From the NCBI GenBank assembly GCA_023213395.1, contig CM041465.1:155441741-155505740 (forward strand): DNA of 64,000 nt, given 5' to 3'. The position numbers were made by a program, and so were the translations under genes. The notes under the pieces were generated by a model. The model ran no database searches, was not told the DNA's origin, and saw only the letters and a list, made by a program, of their open reading frames with translations. This document shows, one piece after another, positions 31,768 to 43,405 of this stretch (within the stretch, counting starts at the first letter, position 1; every line of letters begins with the position of its first letter). This DNA is from Cycas panzhihuaensis. Lineage: Eukaryota; Cycadophyta.

Positions 31768-32460
31768 CTAAAATGATACAACCCTTATCCTTTCACGCCC
31801 ATATGAGGTTTTCATGAATGGGATAGAGTAAAGACTTACTCTTGTCCTTCCACGCCCACAATGGGGTTTCACGAATGAAATAGAGTATGATAGTCCTATT
31901 ATCATCTCCTTCAATAAGTTAGAGATGGAGGCCCTAAGGCCGAGTTGCTTTCGGAACTGTTCAGACTTCACCTTCTTTAGTGGTTTGGTGAAGATATCAG
32001 CCACTTAATCTGCTGTGGGGTAGTACTCCAGTTAAATTATGCCATCATGAACTAGTTCTCTAATCCTGTGGACTTTTGTACTTATATATTTGGTACGATC
32101 ATGAAATATAGGATTTTTAGCCATCTGGATTGTAGATTGATTATCTACATGTAATCTAGTAGAACTTGTTTAGGTGGCATTTAATGTATTCAACAATTTT
32201 CTAAGCTATATCACCTCCTTGCTTGTCTCAGAAGCAGTAATGTACTCATCTTCGACAATTAAGTCTGCAACTATCTTCTGCCATCTCGATCTCCATGATA
32301 TTAATGCTATTCCAAGAAATGTTATGTACCTAGGCATAGATATTCCTATGTCTTTATCTCTAGCAAAGTCTGAGTCTGTGTATGCATAAAGTTTAAATTT
32401 TGCATTAGGTTCATACAACAGACCATATTTACTAGTCGTCTTTAGGTACCTCAACACTCA
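31768..32460 (-). pseudogene. Copia-3 RNase H remnant
   Basis: YAYTDSDFARDKDIGISMPRY (catalytic Asp), IVADLIVEDEYITASETSKE (Glu) and the tail MADIFTKPLKKVKSEQFRKQ are intact in sequence. Stops separate the three pieces. It is better preserved than Copia-2, where the same region reads YTNSNF. Confidence 0.88.
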
Positions 32461-33420
32461 TATTGTAGCTTGCCAATGATTTTGCTTAGGATTTGTCATG
32501 AATCTTGCAAGAATGCCAACAGAGTGTGTAATATCTAGCCTTGTATTGGTAGTATAGATGAGACTACCTACAAGTTGCTTGTCGAGTGTTGCATCTACCT
32601 CCCTATTATCACCATCAACTGAGAGTTTAATATTAGGCTCCATAGGTATATCCACTAGTTGAGCACCTTCCAATTGAAACTTTGTCAAAAGATCGTTGAT
32701 ATATTTTTCTTGGGAGAGAAACATTTTTCCAGTCTTTTAAGTTACTTCAATTCCCAAGTAATATTTCATCAACCCGAGGTCAGACAATTCAAAAGTTTTA
32801 GCAAGGTCTTTCTTCAGCTGGCTAATTACCTATTCACTATTCCCCGTTATGAGCATGTCATCCATAAAGATTAAGAGGTAAGTGACTTTATCATTTTGGC
32901 GCTTGATGAATAATGTTGCATCAATATCTTGATAGTCACAAACCTCATATCCAAGTTACCTCATTCTTTCAAACAACTTGGTAAACCAAGCACGAGGGGC
33001 TTGCTTTAGGCCGTACAAGGACTTTTTGAGCTTGGAAAGTTTATGCTCCTGACCATCAATCTCGTATCCTTCTGGCTAAGCCATGTAAATTTCTTCTTTA
33101 AGGTCCCCATTGAGAAACGCAGTTTTAACATCGAGTTAGTGGATTTTCCAACCCTGTTGAGCAGCTAAGGCTATAAGAGTTCTGATTGTAGGCCACTTGG
33201 TTGTAGGAGTAAAGATTTTAGTGTAGTTAATACCTCCCTTTGCGTGAATCCTTTTGCTACCAACCTCACCTTGTGTTTTTCTAGGGTACCATCTGATCTA
33301 TACTTATTTTTGAACACCCATTTATTTTGAACTATCTTTCTTCCAAGTGGTAGATCAACAAGCTCCCATGTACCTTTCTTAATAAGAGATTAATACTCTT
33401 CATTCATGGCATTTCTTCAA
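32458..33420 (-). pseudogene. Copia-3 reverse transcriptase remnant
   Basis: On the - strand the order is ARLVAKGF-type motif, QLDVKTAFLNGDL-type motif, LYGLKQAPRAW, then the catalytic box FMDDM (32854-32868, both Asp kept) and the open stretch YINDLLTKFQLEGAQLVDIP ... VGSLIYTTNTRLDITHSVGI (32724-32458). Stops occur at Gln, Arg and Trp positions. Confidence 0.85.
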
Positions 33421-33990
33421 GCTACATGCTTTACAACTTCTTGGTACATTAAAGGCTCTTCATTAAGAGCAAGATGTAGTTCTACTGGTTCAAGCTCGAT
33501 GGAAAGTGATTCATGCATCCTTGCTCTATGGGCACTTCTAGTGCTAGTTTTGCCTACCTCATCTGGTCGCATGGCCTTGTGTAGCTGGTAGGCTTTACGA
33601 AAACCTCAAGTTGGGAATGAAATTTTCATTTCCATAACCTCTTGATCTTTGTTTTGATCTTAAAAAGGATCATGTGAAATATTTGGCATGGAGGAAGTTG
33701 ACAATGCTGGAGAAGATGGGCCAACCACATATATTGGAGAAGATGATCCTTCTACTATGGCTTTGCCTTTGTCAACTTAGCTGTTCACAAATGATGGTGC
33801 TGGATGTGTACACATTGGCTTAGAGTCACAACTTGTATCCTTCGAGGCTCTATTATTAGATTCTAAGATTTTAAGCAACTATTCAGCATCTCCCCCCCTA
33901 AATTTTTGAATATGGACATCAAATTTAGTAGCATCATTAAATCAGTATAAAGGTATCTTGGAGTCAAGTCAGAGTAATTGATCTTCAGCC
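33421..33990 (-). other. Copia-3 integrase/RT linker
   Basis: A hydrophilic, Ser/Pro/Glu-rich region without conserved motifs, as is usual between copia integrase and RT. Confidence 0.6.
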
Positions 33991-33991
33991 T

Positions 33992-34990
33992 CTATAAAGA
34001 TAACATCTCTAGTGATGGTGATTTTGCACTCTGAAGGTATAAAAACCTTGTATCCCTTTTTCTCCATAGAGTATCTAGCAAAGATGCCTTTGATGGCTCT
34101 ATCTTGGAGCTTATTTCTATGTTCTTATAAAATATGAGTATAACAAGTATAGCCAAAAATTCTGAAGTGGGAGATAGAGGGGGTTTGTGCATACCATATT
34201 TCATGTGGAGAGGGGCTAAGCTTGAAAGGACTAATAGTGTTGATGCAATACACAATAGTCCAGATAGCCTCAACCCAAAGATAGATAGGGTCATTCTTAT
34301 ATACCAGCATAGCATGAGCCATATTCATGATGGTCCTGTTCATGCGCTCGGTAACTCCATTTTGCTAGGGTGTACCTCCAATAGTAGTTTGATGTTTGAT
34401 TCCATGTTGACGTAAGTATGATTCAAACTCATTGGATATGTACTTGTCACCATTGTCAGTCCTAAGTATTTTGATCTTGAATGCAGATTCATTTTCCACG
34501 TGGGCCTTGAAAGCTTGAAACATAAAAAAGCTTCATCTTTCTTTGCAAGAAAAGCAACCCATACTTTTTTGGTAAAATCATCAATGAAAATAATATAGTA
34601 CCACTTCTATTTGAGAGAAGGGATAGGCATAGGACCGTATATATCTGAGTGTACAAGCTGCAAAGGTTAGCTAGATTTCTACTGAAAGGGTTTTTCTTTG
34701 AGATTTAGTAATAATACATGCTTCATATTTAAAGGGCTTAGAGGGGAACTTAGGCAAACTAGGAAGAGTGCCTTGTAGTTCTCTTAAATAATCAATTTTG
34801 ATATGGCCCATATGAGCATGCCATAGAGCTACTTGGGACAACTTTTAGGGAGTCAGGGTTGTGGTAAAAGCAAATTCATCATCAACATAGTTGGCTTCAG
34901 ACGATGGTGAGCCAGTTAGGTGAAAAAGTTTGCCATCAAGAATTTTGGTCATAACCACAGCATTTGAAGGAGGGTGAATGACACAGAGAG
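33992..34990 (-). pseudogene. Copia-3 integrase remnant
   Basis: The core has LRTDNGDKYISNEF (catalytic Asp), QNGVTERMNRTIMNMAHAML (Glu) and HFRIFGYTCYTHI, followed by the C-terminal region near 34000. A frameshift and stops interrupt it. The zinc-binding region is upstream at about 34700-34900. Confidence 0.85.
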
Positions 34991-34991
34991 T

Positions 34992-36462
34992 TTAATTGTT
35001 TGCAGTTACACTCAGATCAAATCCATGAGAGACAAGAGTGGATAGGGAGAGCATATTCTGCTTTAGAGCAGGAATATATAAAACATCAACAAGTGTAAAA
35101 TCTGGAAGGCACAGGAGTTTCGTGCAAATAGTTCCAAGTCCTTGTTGGTTGAGATGATTTGTCAGCCATGTGTACAACACCATGAACTTCAGAGTTAAAA
35201 TCTTAAAAGAACTGGTGATGACAAGTCATGTGTTGTGTTGCTCCAGTATCCATGATCCACGATGAAGTATTTGAGGTAGCACTATTTACAACTCCAAGTG
35301 GTGAAGGCAAAAGTGAATAAGCATAGCCACAATAAGCCTCAATATACTTAGTGGATCTATCAATAATATTTGATGAAGTGGTCCCAATTCTTTGAAGGTG
35401 TGCATGAGCAAATTGCGTTCCACCAAAAGCATCTTCAAAAGAAGTATTATCAATATTATGTACACCATGGCGTTGTTCAAAACTTGGTAGTTTGTTGGTG
35501 GTAGTTCTACAATTTTTGGCATAATGTCCTTTTCTATTACACCTTTGGCACACGATTGTTTGATTTCTAGTCTAAGTATTGGGCTGGTTGGATTGTCTCT
35601 GATTACTGGATCTAGGTCCAGGTTGATTATTTTAGCCTTGGCCTTGAGACTGTTTTTGTTTGAATTGAGGAGCCTGTTGACTAAGAGGACATTATCCTTA
35701 TTGTCTACATCTTCCTCTTCTATGGGAATTACCACCTCTACGAGAGTATTGACCTTGATTTTTGGTGTAACAAAGATCTTCTTCCACTTCAAAAGTAGCA
35801 TCAACTGGATCTGATGTAGTGGCAAAGTTGGTATCAAAGGTCTTATCAAATTCAATGAACTTATCAGCAAGATCCTCAAAGTTTAGGGTCTTCAAAGTGC
35901 CACTAGATTGAAGACTGCCCAATAGATTTTTATAATTTGGGATATGGAGACATGACTGAATTAAGAAAGCCTATGTAATACATTGAGTTTTAAAATCTTT
36001 ATCAATGGCTTGCTTGATTGGATGAAGGAGATTGATTGTCTCACTTACATGTCCTTTCTGCATTTTCAATTTGTTCATCTTCAGCACTAAGTGAATAAAT
36101 TCTAAGTCTGATTTAGTGTCAAAGTTCTTATTAAGAACTTTAGGAACTTTCCATGTTGTATCATGTACAGCTTCATCAATGAGATTATGCAGGGAATAAT
36201 CAGTGATAAGTAGTATCCCTACATAGATTTTATCATCATCAAGTTTACATTAGTATTTAGCTGTAGCTTCAGTGAGAGTAATTGGAGCACCTCTTGCTAA
36301 AGTAGTTGTGGTAGTTGTAGCTGCAACAGGTGGTGTAGGTTATAAGTGATCTCTCCATAGACCTTCATACTTTGTAGCATTTCTGATACTAGTGAACCAC
36401 ATGTCCCAATTTTCTTTCCCTTTTAGAATGTAGTTCACATTTTGCTTGAATTACGAAGACAT
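34992..36462 (-). pseudogene. Copia-3 gag and protease remnant
   Basis: ATG at 36462 (MSS-FKQNVNYILKGKENWDMW) starts gag. LGSLQSSGTLKTLNFEDLAD and an acidic stretch precede the zinc knuckle CQRCNRKGHYAKNC (near 35545). The protease motif SWIMDTGATQHMTCHH lies near 35210-35260, with D-T-G intact. Then comes LVDVLYIPALKQNMLSLS (35183-34992). Only scattered stops and one frameshift occur, so it is the best preserved copia copy here. Confidence 0.88.
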
Positions 36463-36626
36463 TGTATCTTTTTAGAAAGGAAGAAATGAACAACAGACTA
36501 TAAAAGTGATAGTAATAAATGACTGATCACTATTTACAAATGGGAAATGTAATGAAGTAGTGTAGAAGAAAGAAGAAGAAGTGAGAATAGTTGCTCAAAG
36601 ATGAAGGGAGCAACTTAGAGAAAAGT

Positions 36627-36764
36627 CACCAACACTTGTGACAAATATTAACCTGACGCAGCAGGAATATGAGAAGCACTATGATAAAAATTAGCCACTA
36701 ACACTTATGGTAAATATTAACCTGATGCAGTAGGAATATGAGAAGTACTATGATTGTGATTACA
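36627..36764 (-). repeat. 69-bp tandem duplication in Copia-3 leader
   Basis: Units 36627-36695 and 36696-36764 share aacactt, aaatattaacctga, gca then aggaatatgagaag and actatga. On the - strand this is the leader between the expected primer site and gag. Confidence 0.85.
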
Positions 36765-36898
36765 CTATGGATCACTTCTTACAAATAAGTAAGTGATTAA
36801 TATACAAGATTGTAGCCCAATGTAGAAGTTGATATCATTAGGTTTACACAACTTGAAACTCAAATGTAGGATACATAATCAACCCAACCCACCTTTTT
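36765..36898. other. Unresolved right end of Copia-3
   Basis: 134 bp that do not match the 3' LTR at 31196-31481 and show no clear primer site. It may be a rearranged 5' LTR or unrelated filler at the junction. Confidence 0.4.
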
Positions 36899-37900
36899 AG
36901 GCCTTTAGAGAGCCCACTTGTAACCTACACCCATCATACTAATAACAACTACAATACCTACTTCTAGCAGATCCACCCTAATAGCTCCTATAGATGTTGT
37001 AGTTAAACTACAATGGGAGATAGATGATGAAAAGATTTATGTAGGAATTTTGTTGGTTATTGATCACTCCTTGCATAACTTGATTAACAAAGAGTAACAT
37101 GATATAGCATGGAAGGTCATTGAAGTTCTCAAGAAGAGCTTTGATACTAAGTCAGATTTAGAATTTGTTCATCTTATTTTAAAAATAAACAAATTAAAAA
37201 TACAGAAAGGATGAGCTCATAAGACAATAAATCTCCTTCGACCAATAAAATAGGCAATTAATAAAGGCATTAAGGCCTAATGTGTCACTTAAGCATTCTT
37301 GATCTAATCATATCTACATGTCCTTGATTATAAAAACTTACTTGGACATCTTCAATCTAGTGGAACATTTAAGATACTCAACTTCGAAGCACTTGCCGAG
37401 AAGTTCATAGAATTTGACAAGACCTTTGATACCAACTTTGGAGCCTCTGACTCTTTTCCAGATGTAGTATTTGAGGTGGAAGAAGAAGTTTGCTACAAAA
37501 AAAATTAAGGTCTCTCTCATGGAAGAGGAAATAATTAAGCAAGAGGAAGAAGAAGAAACATGGAAAATCATCCATAAGGTTAATCAAACCCTCAATCATA
37601 GCCTCGACAATCTCAAGGCCAAGGGCCACCTCAACAAAGAGCAAGACAATCTAGCCAAACTAGTACCTCTTTAAGGACTGGTAATCTAACTATTATGTGT
37701 GATTGGTGTAACCGTAAAGGACACTTAGCAAAAGACTACAAAATTACAACTTATAAGTTGGACAAGTTCTAACCAAAACATGGAGCTCACAATGTTGAAG
37801 AAACTTGTGAAGAATCCTTTAGTGGTGTAGGTTTTGTATAAGCACACTTTCAAAGAATTGAGGGATCTTTAGCATCAAATTCTATTGACCAACCCAAGAG
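36899..37900 (+). pseudogene. Copia-2 gag, C-terminal part
   Basis: Resumes at GL-RAHL after Copia-3. WEIDDEKIYVGILLVIDHSL, HDIAWKVIEVLKKSFDTKSD and EFVHLILKINKLKIQK parallel Copia-3 gag. The zinc knuckle near 37700 is CDWCNRKGHLAKDY, with the last Cys replaced by Tyr (a G-to-A change). Stops and frameshifts are frequent. Confidence 0.85.
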
Positions 37901-38299
37901 ATACTTTAAAGATCGATGTAGATATATCACTTGTTAATTCCCTTCATCAATGCCAAGCCCTATTAGAATTACAAATAGTATGGCTTCAATCGAAGGGTAG
38001 TGGATCATGGACATAGGAGTAACTCAACATATAACATGCAATCGTAGTCTATATCAAACATTTGACTCAAATGTTTGAGTTATTCATATGGTTGATAAAT
38101 CACAATAACCTGTTGAAGGAATTGGTAATATTCATTTGAAACTCCCAGGATTAAAAAATTGCACATTACTTGATGTCTTATACATACTCAATCTTAAACA
38201 AAACTTGCTCTCCTTATCCACACTTATTTCACATTGATTTAATATGAGTGCAACTATAAATGACCAAACTCTCCAGGTCATTTACCTCTAACTAATCAA
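37901..38299 (+). pseudogene. Copia-2 protease remnant
   Basis: WIMDIGVTQHITCN at about 38000 corresponds to WIMDTGATQHMTC in Copia-3. D-T-G is D-I-G, and Ala is Val, both C-to-T changes. GNIHLKLPG- and LLDVLYILNLKQNLLSLSTL-like sequence follows. Confidence 0.82.
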
Positions 38300-39260
38300 G
38301 TGGTCTTGACTAAATATCTCTCTAGAAAACTCTTTTTACTGAATGACTCTTCATTTTTTGAAGCCTATTATGCCCAAATCCCTTGTGCTAATAAAGAATT
38401 TATATTTAATTCCATCTTAACCCATCCAACATTGTTACAAGAAGCTATTTGGCATGCTCACATGGGCCATGTTCATATTGATAGCCTTAGAGATCTTTCT
38501 AACACTCTTTTAAATCTTTTAAAGTTCTCCTCTAAGCCCTTTAAATGTGAAGCTTATATTATTATCAAATCTCATCGATAACCCTTTCCCAAAAGTCAAT
38601 GAAAATTGAGCCATCTATTATAATTGGTACACTCTGATCTATGTGGACCAATGCCCATTTCTTCACTGAAGGGCAAGTTACATTATATCTATTTCATTGA
38701 TGATTTCACTAGAAAAGTATAGGTAGATTTTCTACATAAGAAAGATGAAGCTTTTTTATATTCAAAGAATTCAAAGCCCACACTAAGAAGGAGTCAGGTT
38801 ATCAACTCAAATGTCTTCTAATTAACAAAGGTGGTAAATATACCTTATATGAGTTTGAAAGTTACCTTTGAGATAATGGTATCAAGTATCAAATAATAGC
38901 AGTAGGTACCCCACAACAAAATAGAGTTGCCGAGCACATGAACAGGATAATTACGAACATGGCTTGAGCTATGTTAGCATACAAAAATATACCTGCCTAC
39001 CTATGGGTTAAATCCATCTGGATAGTTGTTTATTGTATCAATGTTATTAGCCCATCAAAGGAAAGACAATAACCTAATGAAAAGTGGTTAGGACAAGCCC
39101 CTATTGTTCACTACTTCAAATGTTTTTTCTCTACATGCTATGCCCACGTTCTAGATGCAGATTGAAATAAACTCAAGCCAAGGGCACTTAAAGGCATCTT
39201 TGTTAGATACCCTATGGATAAGAAATGGTATATGGTTTTTATATCTTCATAATAAAAAAT
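38300..39260 (+). pseudogene. Copia-2 integrase remnant
   Basis: The HHCC region (IWHAHMGHVHIDSLRDL, then CEAYI) is at 38450-38560. The core follows with [10 protein letters not shown]-, GVAEHMNRIITNMA-like sequence near 38930 and a C-terminal FSTCYAHV region. Frameshifts and stops break it; the first half is open from 38300 to 38581. Confidence 0.82.
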
Positions 39261-39385
39261 CATTATTATCATAGATATCATTTTTGTACAGATAGAGGAT
39301 TAGTTACTTAAACTAGACTCTAAAGTACCCTCATGCTGCTATAATCATGTTATCAAGTATGATGTTTAAATTTTAAAATTTCAGG

Positions 39386-39405
39386 GTGGGGGGGGGGGAG
39401 GGGAG
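39386..39405 (+). repeat. G-rich tract
   Basis: A near-pure G run after ttcaggg, with an eleven-G block, inside the integrase/RT linker of Copia-2. On the + strand it could form a G-quadruplex. Confidence 0.8.
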
Positions 39406-39879
39406 GACAAACATAAATTACTCTGAATATTGGAAGTTGACAATAAAGCCTCAGAGGATACAAGTTGACTCTAAACTAATGAGTACACATCCACCACCAT
39501 CCTTTGAAGATAACAGAGTTGACAAAGGCAAAGCCATTATAGAAGAACCATTCTCTCTACCTTTAGTTGACAAAGGCAAAATAATGGTAGAAGGACTATC
39601 TTCCTCAGATGCATCAACATCCTCCTCACAAAATGATCATTTCAATAAACAAGATGAGAACTAAGAAGATGAGGAAATGAGGATCGTGTTCCTAACTTGA
39701 GGATCTCGAGAAGCCTATTAGCTCAATAAGTACATACGACTAGATGAGGTGGATAAAACTAGTACTTGAAGTGCCCATAGAGCAAGGATGAAGGAATCAT
39801 TATATACTAAGCTTGAACTGGCAGAACTGCACCTTACTCTTAATGAAGAGCCCCTCATACCAGGAAGCTGTAAAACATA

Positions 39880-40860
39880 TAGTTTAGAGAAATTCTATGA
39901 ATGAAGAGTACTAATATCTTATCAAGAATGATACATGGGAGCTCGTTGATCTACCACTTGGCAAAAAGGTAGGTAAAAATAAATGGATATTCAAAAATAA
40001 ATATAGATTAGATGACACCCTTGAAAAACATAAGGCAAGGTTGGTAGCTAAAGGATTTACACAAAGGGAAGGCATCGACTATACTAAAGTCTGTACACCT
40101 ACAACTAAGTGGCCTACAATTAGAACTCTTGTAGCCTTAGCTACTCAATGGGGTTGGAAAATCTACCAACTTGATATAAGACTATATTTCTCAATGGAGA
40201 TCTTGAAGAAAAAATTTATATATCTCAATTAAAAGGATATGAGATCGAAAGTCAAGAGCATAAGGTTTGCAAGCCCAAAAAGTCTTTGTACAGCCTTAAA
40301 CAAGCCCCTCGTGCTTGGTTTACTAAATTATTTGAAAGAATGAGGCAACTTAGATATGAGGTTTGTGACTACCAAGATATTGATGCAACATTATTCATCA
40401 AGCGCCATAAAGATAAAGTCACTTATCTTATAATCTTTATAGATGATATACTAGTAACGGGTAATAGTGAATAGGCAATAAGCTAGCTGAAAAAGGACCT
40501 TAGTAAAATATTTGAATTGTCTAACCTCGATTTGATGAAATATTACTTGGGAATTAAAGTAACACAAAAGAATGGAAAATGTTTCCTCTCCTAAAAAAAA
40601 TACATCAACAATCTTCTGACTAAGTTTCAGTTAGAAGATGCTTGACCAATGGTAGTACCTATGGACCCTAATACCAAATTCTCAGCTGATGGTGACACTA
40701 GGGAGGTAGACACAACACTCTGTAAGAAACTTGTAGGTAGTCTTATCTACACTACTAATACAAGGCTAGATATTGCACACTCTGTCGATATTCTTGCTCA
40801 TTACATGACAAATCCTAAGTAGAATCATTGGCATACAGTAGTGTGAGTGTTGAGATACCT
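39880..40860 (+). pseudogene. Copia-2 reverse transcriptase remnant
   Basis: NDTWELVDLP, KHKARLVAKGFTQREGIDYTK, LYSLKQAPRAWFTKL and the catalytic FIDDILVTG (intact) are in order. A frameshift near 40180 lies inside the QLDI motif. YINNLLTKFQLEDA and GSLIYTTNTRLDIAHSVD complete RT. Stops are at Gln, Trp and Arg codons. Confidence 0.88.
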
Positions 40861-40889
40861 TAAGACAACCAACAAATATGGTTTGGTGT

Positions 40890-41395
40890 ATAAACCTAAT
40901 TAAAACTTCAAGCTTTCTGTATATACAAACTCAAACTTTATAGGATATAAAGATATAAGAACATCTATGTCTAGGTGTGTAATGTTTCTTAGAACAACAC
41001 CAATATCATGGAGATCTAGATAACAGAAGATAGTTGCAGACTTAACTACCAAAGTTGAATATATTGCTACTTCTAAGACTAGTAAGGAGGTGATATGGCT
41101 GAGAAAATTATTAGAAACATTGAATATCACCCAAATAAGTCCTACGAGTCTTCATGTGGATAATCAATTAACAATCTACATGGCAAAAAATCTTGTATTT
41201 CATAATTGTTCCAAACACATAAGTATGAAAGTCCACAGGATTAAAGAACTTATTCATGACAGTACAATTTAACTGAAACACTACCCCACAGTAGATCAAG
41301 TGGTCCATATCTTCACCAAATAGCTATAAAAGGTGAAGTTTGAATAGATTCGAAGGCTTCTCAGCCTTAAGGCCTCCATCTTTAACTGATTAAAG
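40890..41395 (+). pseudogene. Copia-2 RNase H remnant
   Basis: VYTNSNFIGYKDIRTSMSR replaces the usual YTDSDF, so the catalytic Asp is Asn (G-to-A). IVADLTTKVEYIATSKTSKE lost the catalytic Glu to Lys. LHVDNQLTIYMAKNLVFHN and HIFTK end the domain. Confidence 0.85.
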
Positions 41396-41824
41396 AAGAT
41401 GACAATGAAATCATCACACTCTATTCTCTTCGTAAAAAACCCTTGTAGGCACAGAAGAATAAGAGTAAGTCTCTGATCTATCCTATTTATGAAAACTCCA
41501 TGTAGGTACAGAAGGATAAAGGTTGTACTAGTTTTGGAAAATCGAAACCTATGAAAACCCAAAAGGGCATAAGGGATGACCAAAGGGTATATGGAGACTC
41601 AACGGATTAAGCTGCACACTTAAGCTGCTTGGCTATCAGGCTATATCAAAGAGCCACCTTAGCCATTTTGATTAATAAAAGGGGCTATAGATCTTTGAAA
41701 GTTCATGGGCTTTTATTCCCCATGAGGGTTTTCCCACAAAAGTGTTATATAGATTTTCAATATAATAATGAGGCTCAAATGAAGACCTCATAGAATAGAT
41801 TTTCTCAAATTGACCTTCCATCAT
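41396..41824 (+). other. Copia-2 3' untranslated region
   Basis: Non-coding sequence between RNase H and the purine tract. It resembles 31500-31900 of Copia-3 read on the other strand (cctatgaaaaccc, agggcat and atgaggg segments). Confidence 0.65.
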
Positions 41825-41835
41825 TAAAGGGGGAC
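41825..41835 (+). other. Copia-2 polypurine tract
   Basis: taaagggggac directly before the LTR TG. Confidence 0.75.
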
Positions 41836-42147
41836 TGAAATAGATTAATGTATCAAGGTCATTTATATATATTAATTATGTGACCTTAGGATATATTATT
41901 AGCATTAGTCTATTAATGAAATGTACTTTATGTGCATTTAGATATAATTTGAGGTTCATATCATAAGGCAACAAAATCTTAACCCTAATGCTCACCCTCA
42001 ATAATAAAATGTGAAATCTCAAGGAGGGATTCATTATTCATTCTTACCTCCAAGCTTGCTCTCATATCTTATTTCATCTTCTATTTTATTCCCCATTACC
42101 ATTATGTAAATGTGAGTGATTTATTCTCTAGATCCTTCCTTCCTTCA
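41836..42147 (+). repeat. Copia-2 3' LTR
   Basis: TGAAATAGATTAATGTATCA ... TTCCTTCA, 312 bp, collinear with 5006-5315. The flank tcata pairs with ttata before 5006. Confidence 0.88.
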
Positions 42148-42683
42148 TCATAGAGTCAAATAAGCCTCAAATCTTTAAATAGATAAATGGCCAAGATAAA
42201 TAGAAAGATGTAATAAAGAAAGAATACAATGCCTTAGTGAATAATGATACATGGGAGTTAGTTAATTTTCCACCTAGAAAGAATGTCATTAGGATAATAT
42301 AGGTCTACAAGGCCAAGTATAACTTAGATATGTCCATTAATAAATATAAGGTATGATTAGTTGCCAAAGGCTATGTTCAAATTAAAGGCATAAACTATAA
42401 TGAAACATTTGCACATATTATAAAGTTGTTAATAATTAGATTAATCATGGACTTAATTGCATAATGAGGTTAGATAGTCCATCAAATAGATGTGAAAAGT
42501 GTCTTCTTAAATGACTATGTAGATGAAGAATTATATATCTAATAATCCAAAAGTTTTTAAGTAAAGGGAATAGAAGACAAGGTCTATAAACTCAAAAAGG
42601 ACTTGTATGGACTCAAACAAGAACCTAGAACATGGTGCTCTAGGATTGATAAATAGTTTAAGGATGAAGGATTCTTAAGGATC
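42148..42683 (+). pseudogene. Copia-H reverse transcriptase fragment, right half of the split element
   Basis: ESNKPQIFK starts the fragment, followed by YNALVNNDTWELVNFPPRKN, LVAKGYVQIKGINYNETFA, IVHQIDVKSVFLNDYVDEEL and LYGLKQEPRTWC: the first half of a copia RT. It begins after the Copia-2 LTR and ends where Tat-2 inserts (42684). Frame, strand and position in the protein fit a continuation of the integrase/linker at 4224-5005. Confidence 0.87.
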
Positions 42684-43236
42684 TGTTTCCCAGCTATCGA
42701 GAATGGGTTCTTAGCAAGTTGACTCAGGTAAGTACAGGTATATTTCTAGCCTTTACCTTTGTTACTTTTATAGAAAGGTAAACTGAAGCATCCCTTCATT
42801 GCATGGCTGACTGATAGATTTAAGTGATCATCTTGCATATGTTGCTTAATCATATTACTTGATATTCTTTTAGCCTATGATAATCAGTGGGACATGCATC
42901 CCCATGGCATTCCACAGCCCTCCTAAGCACCTCCATATTGTCATAAACACCACTCAACCTGTGTGATCTGTCACACCCCTTGCCACATTGCAACCCTTAG
43001 CATCCCACTAAGTATGATTGGTACATCTTTATTCTAGTTATCAGTTTCCTGAGAATCACACCACTCCAGTACCCCATTTGGTTTAGGTCATCCTCTTCAT
43101 ATGACTATCTCCAACCACCTGGATAGAGGGATGGCCCCTCCTAGTCCTGGGGTACCCTCTTTAGGGATCCCAGGCATCTATTTTTGTCATGTTTTTGTCT
43201 CGATCACTTCACCATGGCAAATGTCACAATATTGTG

Positions 43237-43264
43237 GTAAACTTCGTAGTACTGCAAAGTTTAC
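43237..43264 (+). promoter_or_regulatory. LTR palindrome (Tat-2 5' LTR)
   Basis: GTAAACTT and AAGTTTAC arms, 8 bp perfect, with a 12-bp centre (GGTACC decayed to AGTACT). Followed by TGTGGGG as in other copies. Confidence 0.7.
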
Positions 43265-43399
43265 TGTGGGGAGAATGTCACTTAATATTTTTAAAAATGT
43301 GTCATGGTAATTTTCACTTTTTTCATGAAATTACCATGTGGCTTTAACACCCCTTGAGTCCTACCCTATTCATAATCGTCCATTCAGCCTAAGGTTAGA

Positions 43400-43405
43400 T
43401 ATAAA
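43400..43405 (+). promoter_or_regulatory. TATA box of Tat-2 5' LTR
   Basis: tataaa in ggttagatataaaaccc, 716 bp from the LTR start, the same offset as in Tat-1. Confidence 0.65.

Larger units (their letters stand above)
31188..36898 (-). mobile_element. Copia-3: Ty1/copia element, reverse orientation, inside Copia-2 gag
   Basis: On the - strand gag, protease, integrase, RT and RNase H run from 36462 down to about 31770, followed by a purine tract and an LTR at 31196-31481. It is closely related in protein to Copia-2 but less decayed. Copia-2 gag is interrupted exactly here, with ggccttt at both edges (31181-31187 and 36900-36906). I cannot find its 5' LTR at the right end, so the right side is probably rearranged. 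Confidence 0.83.
5006..42147 (+). mobile_element. Copia-2: Ty1/copia element expanded by nested insertions
   Basis: Two related LTRs bound it (5006-5315 and 41836-42147; about 15% different by eye). They are flanked by ttata (5001-5005) and tcata (42148-42152), a target duplication with one change. A Met-type primer site follows the left LTR and a purine tract precedes the right one. Its own sequence is 5006-6913, about 30744-31187 and 36899-42147. Tat-1 and Copia-3 fill the gaps. Without the insertions it is about 7.6 kb. Confidence 0.85.
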
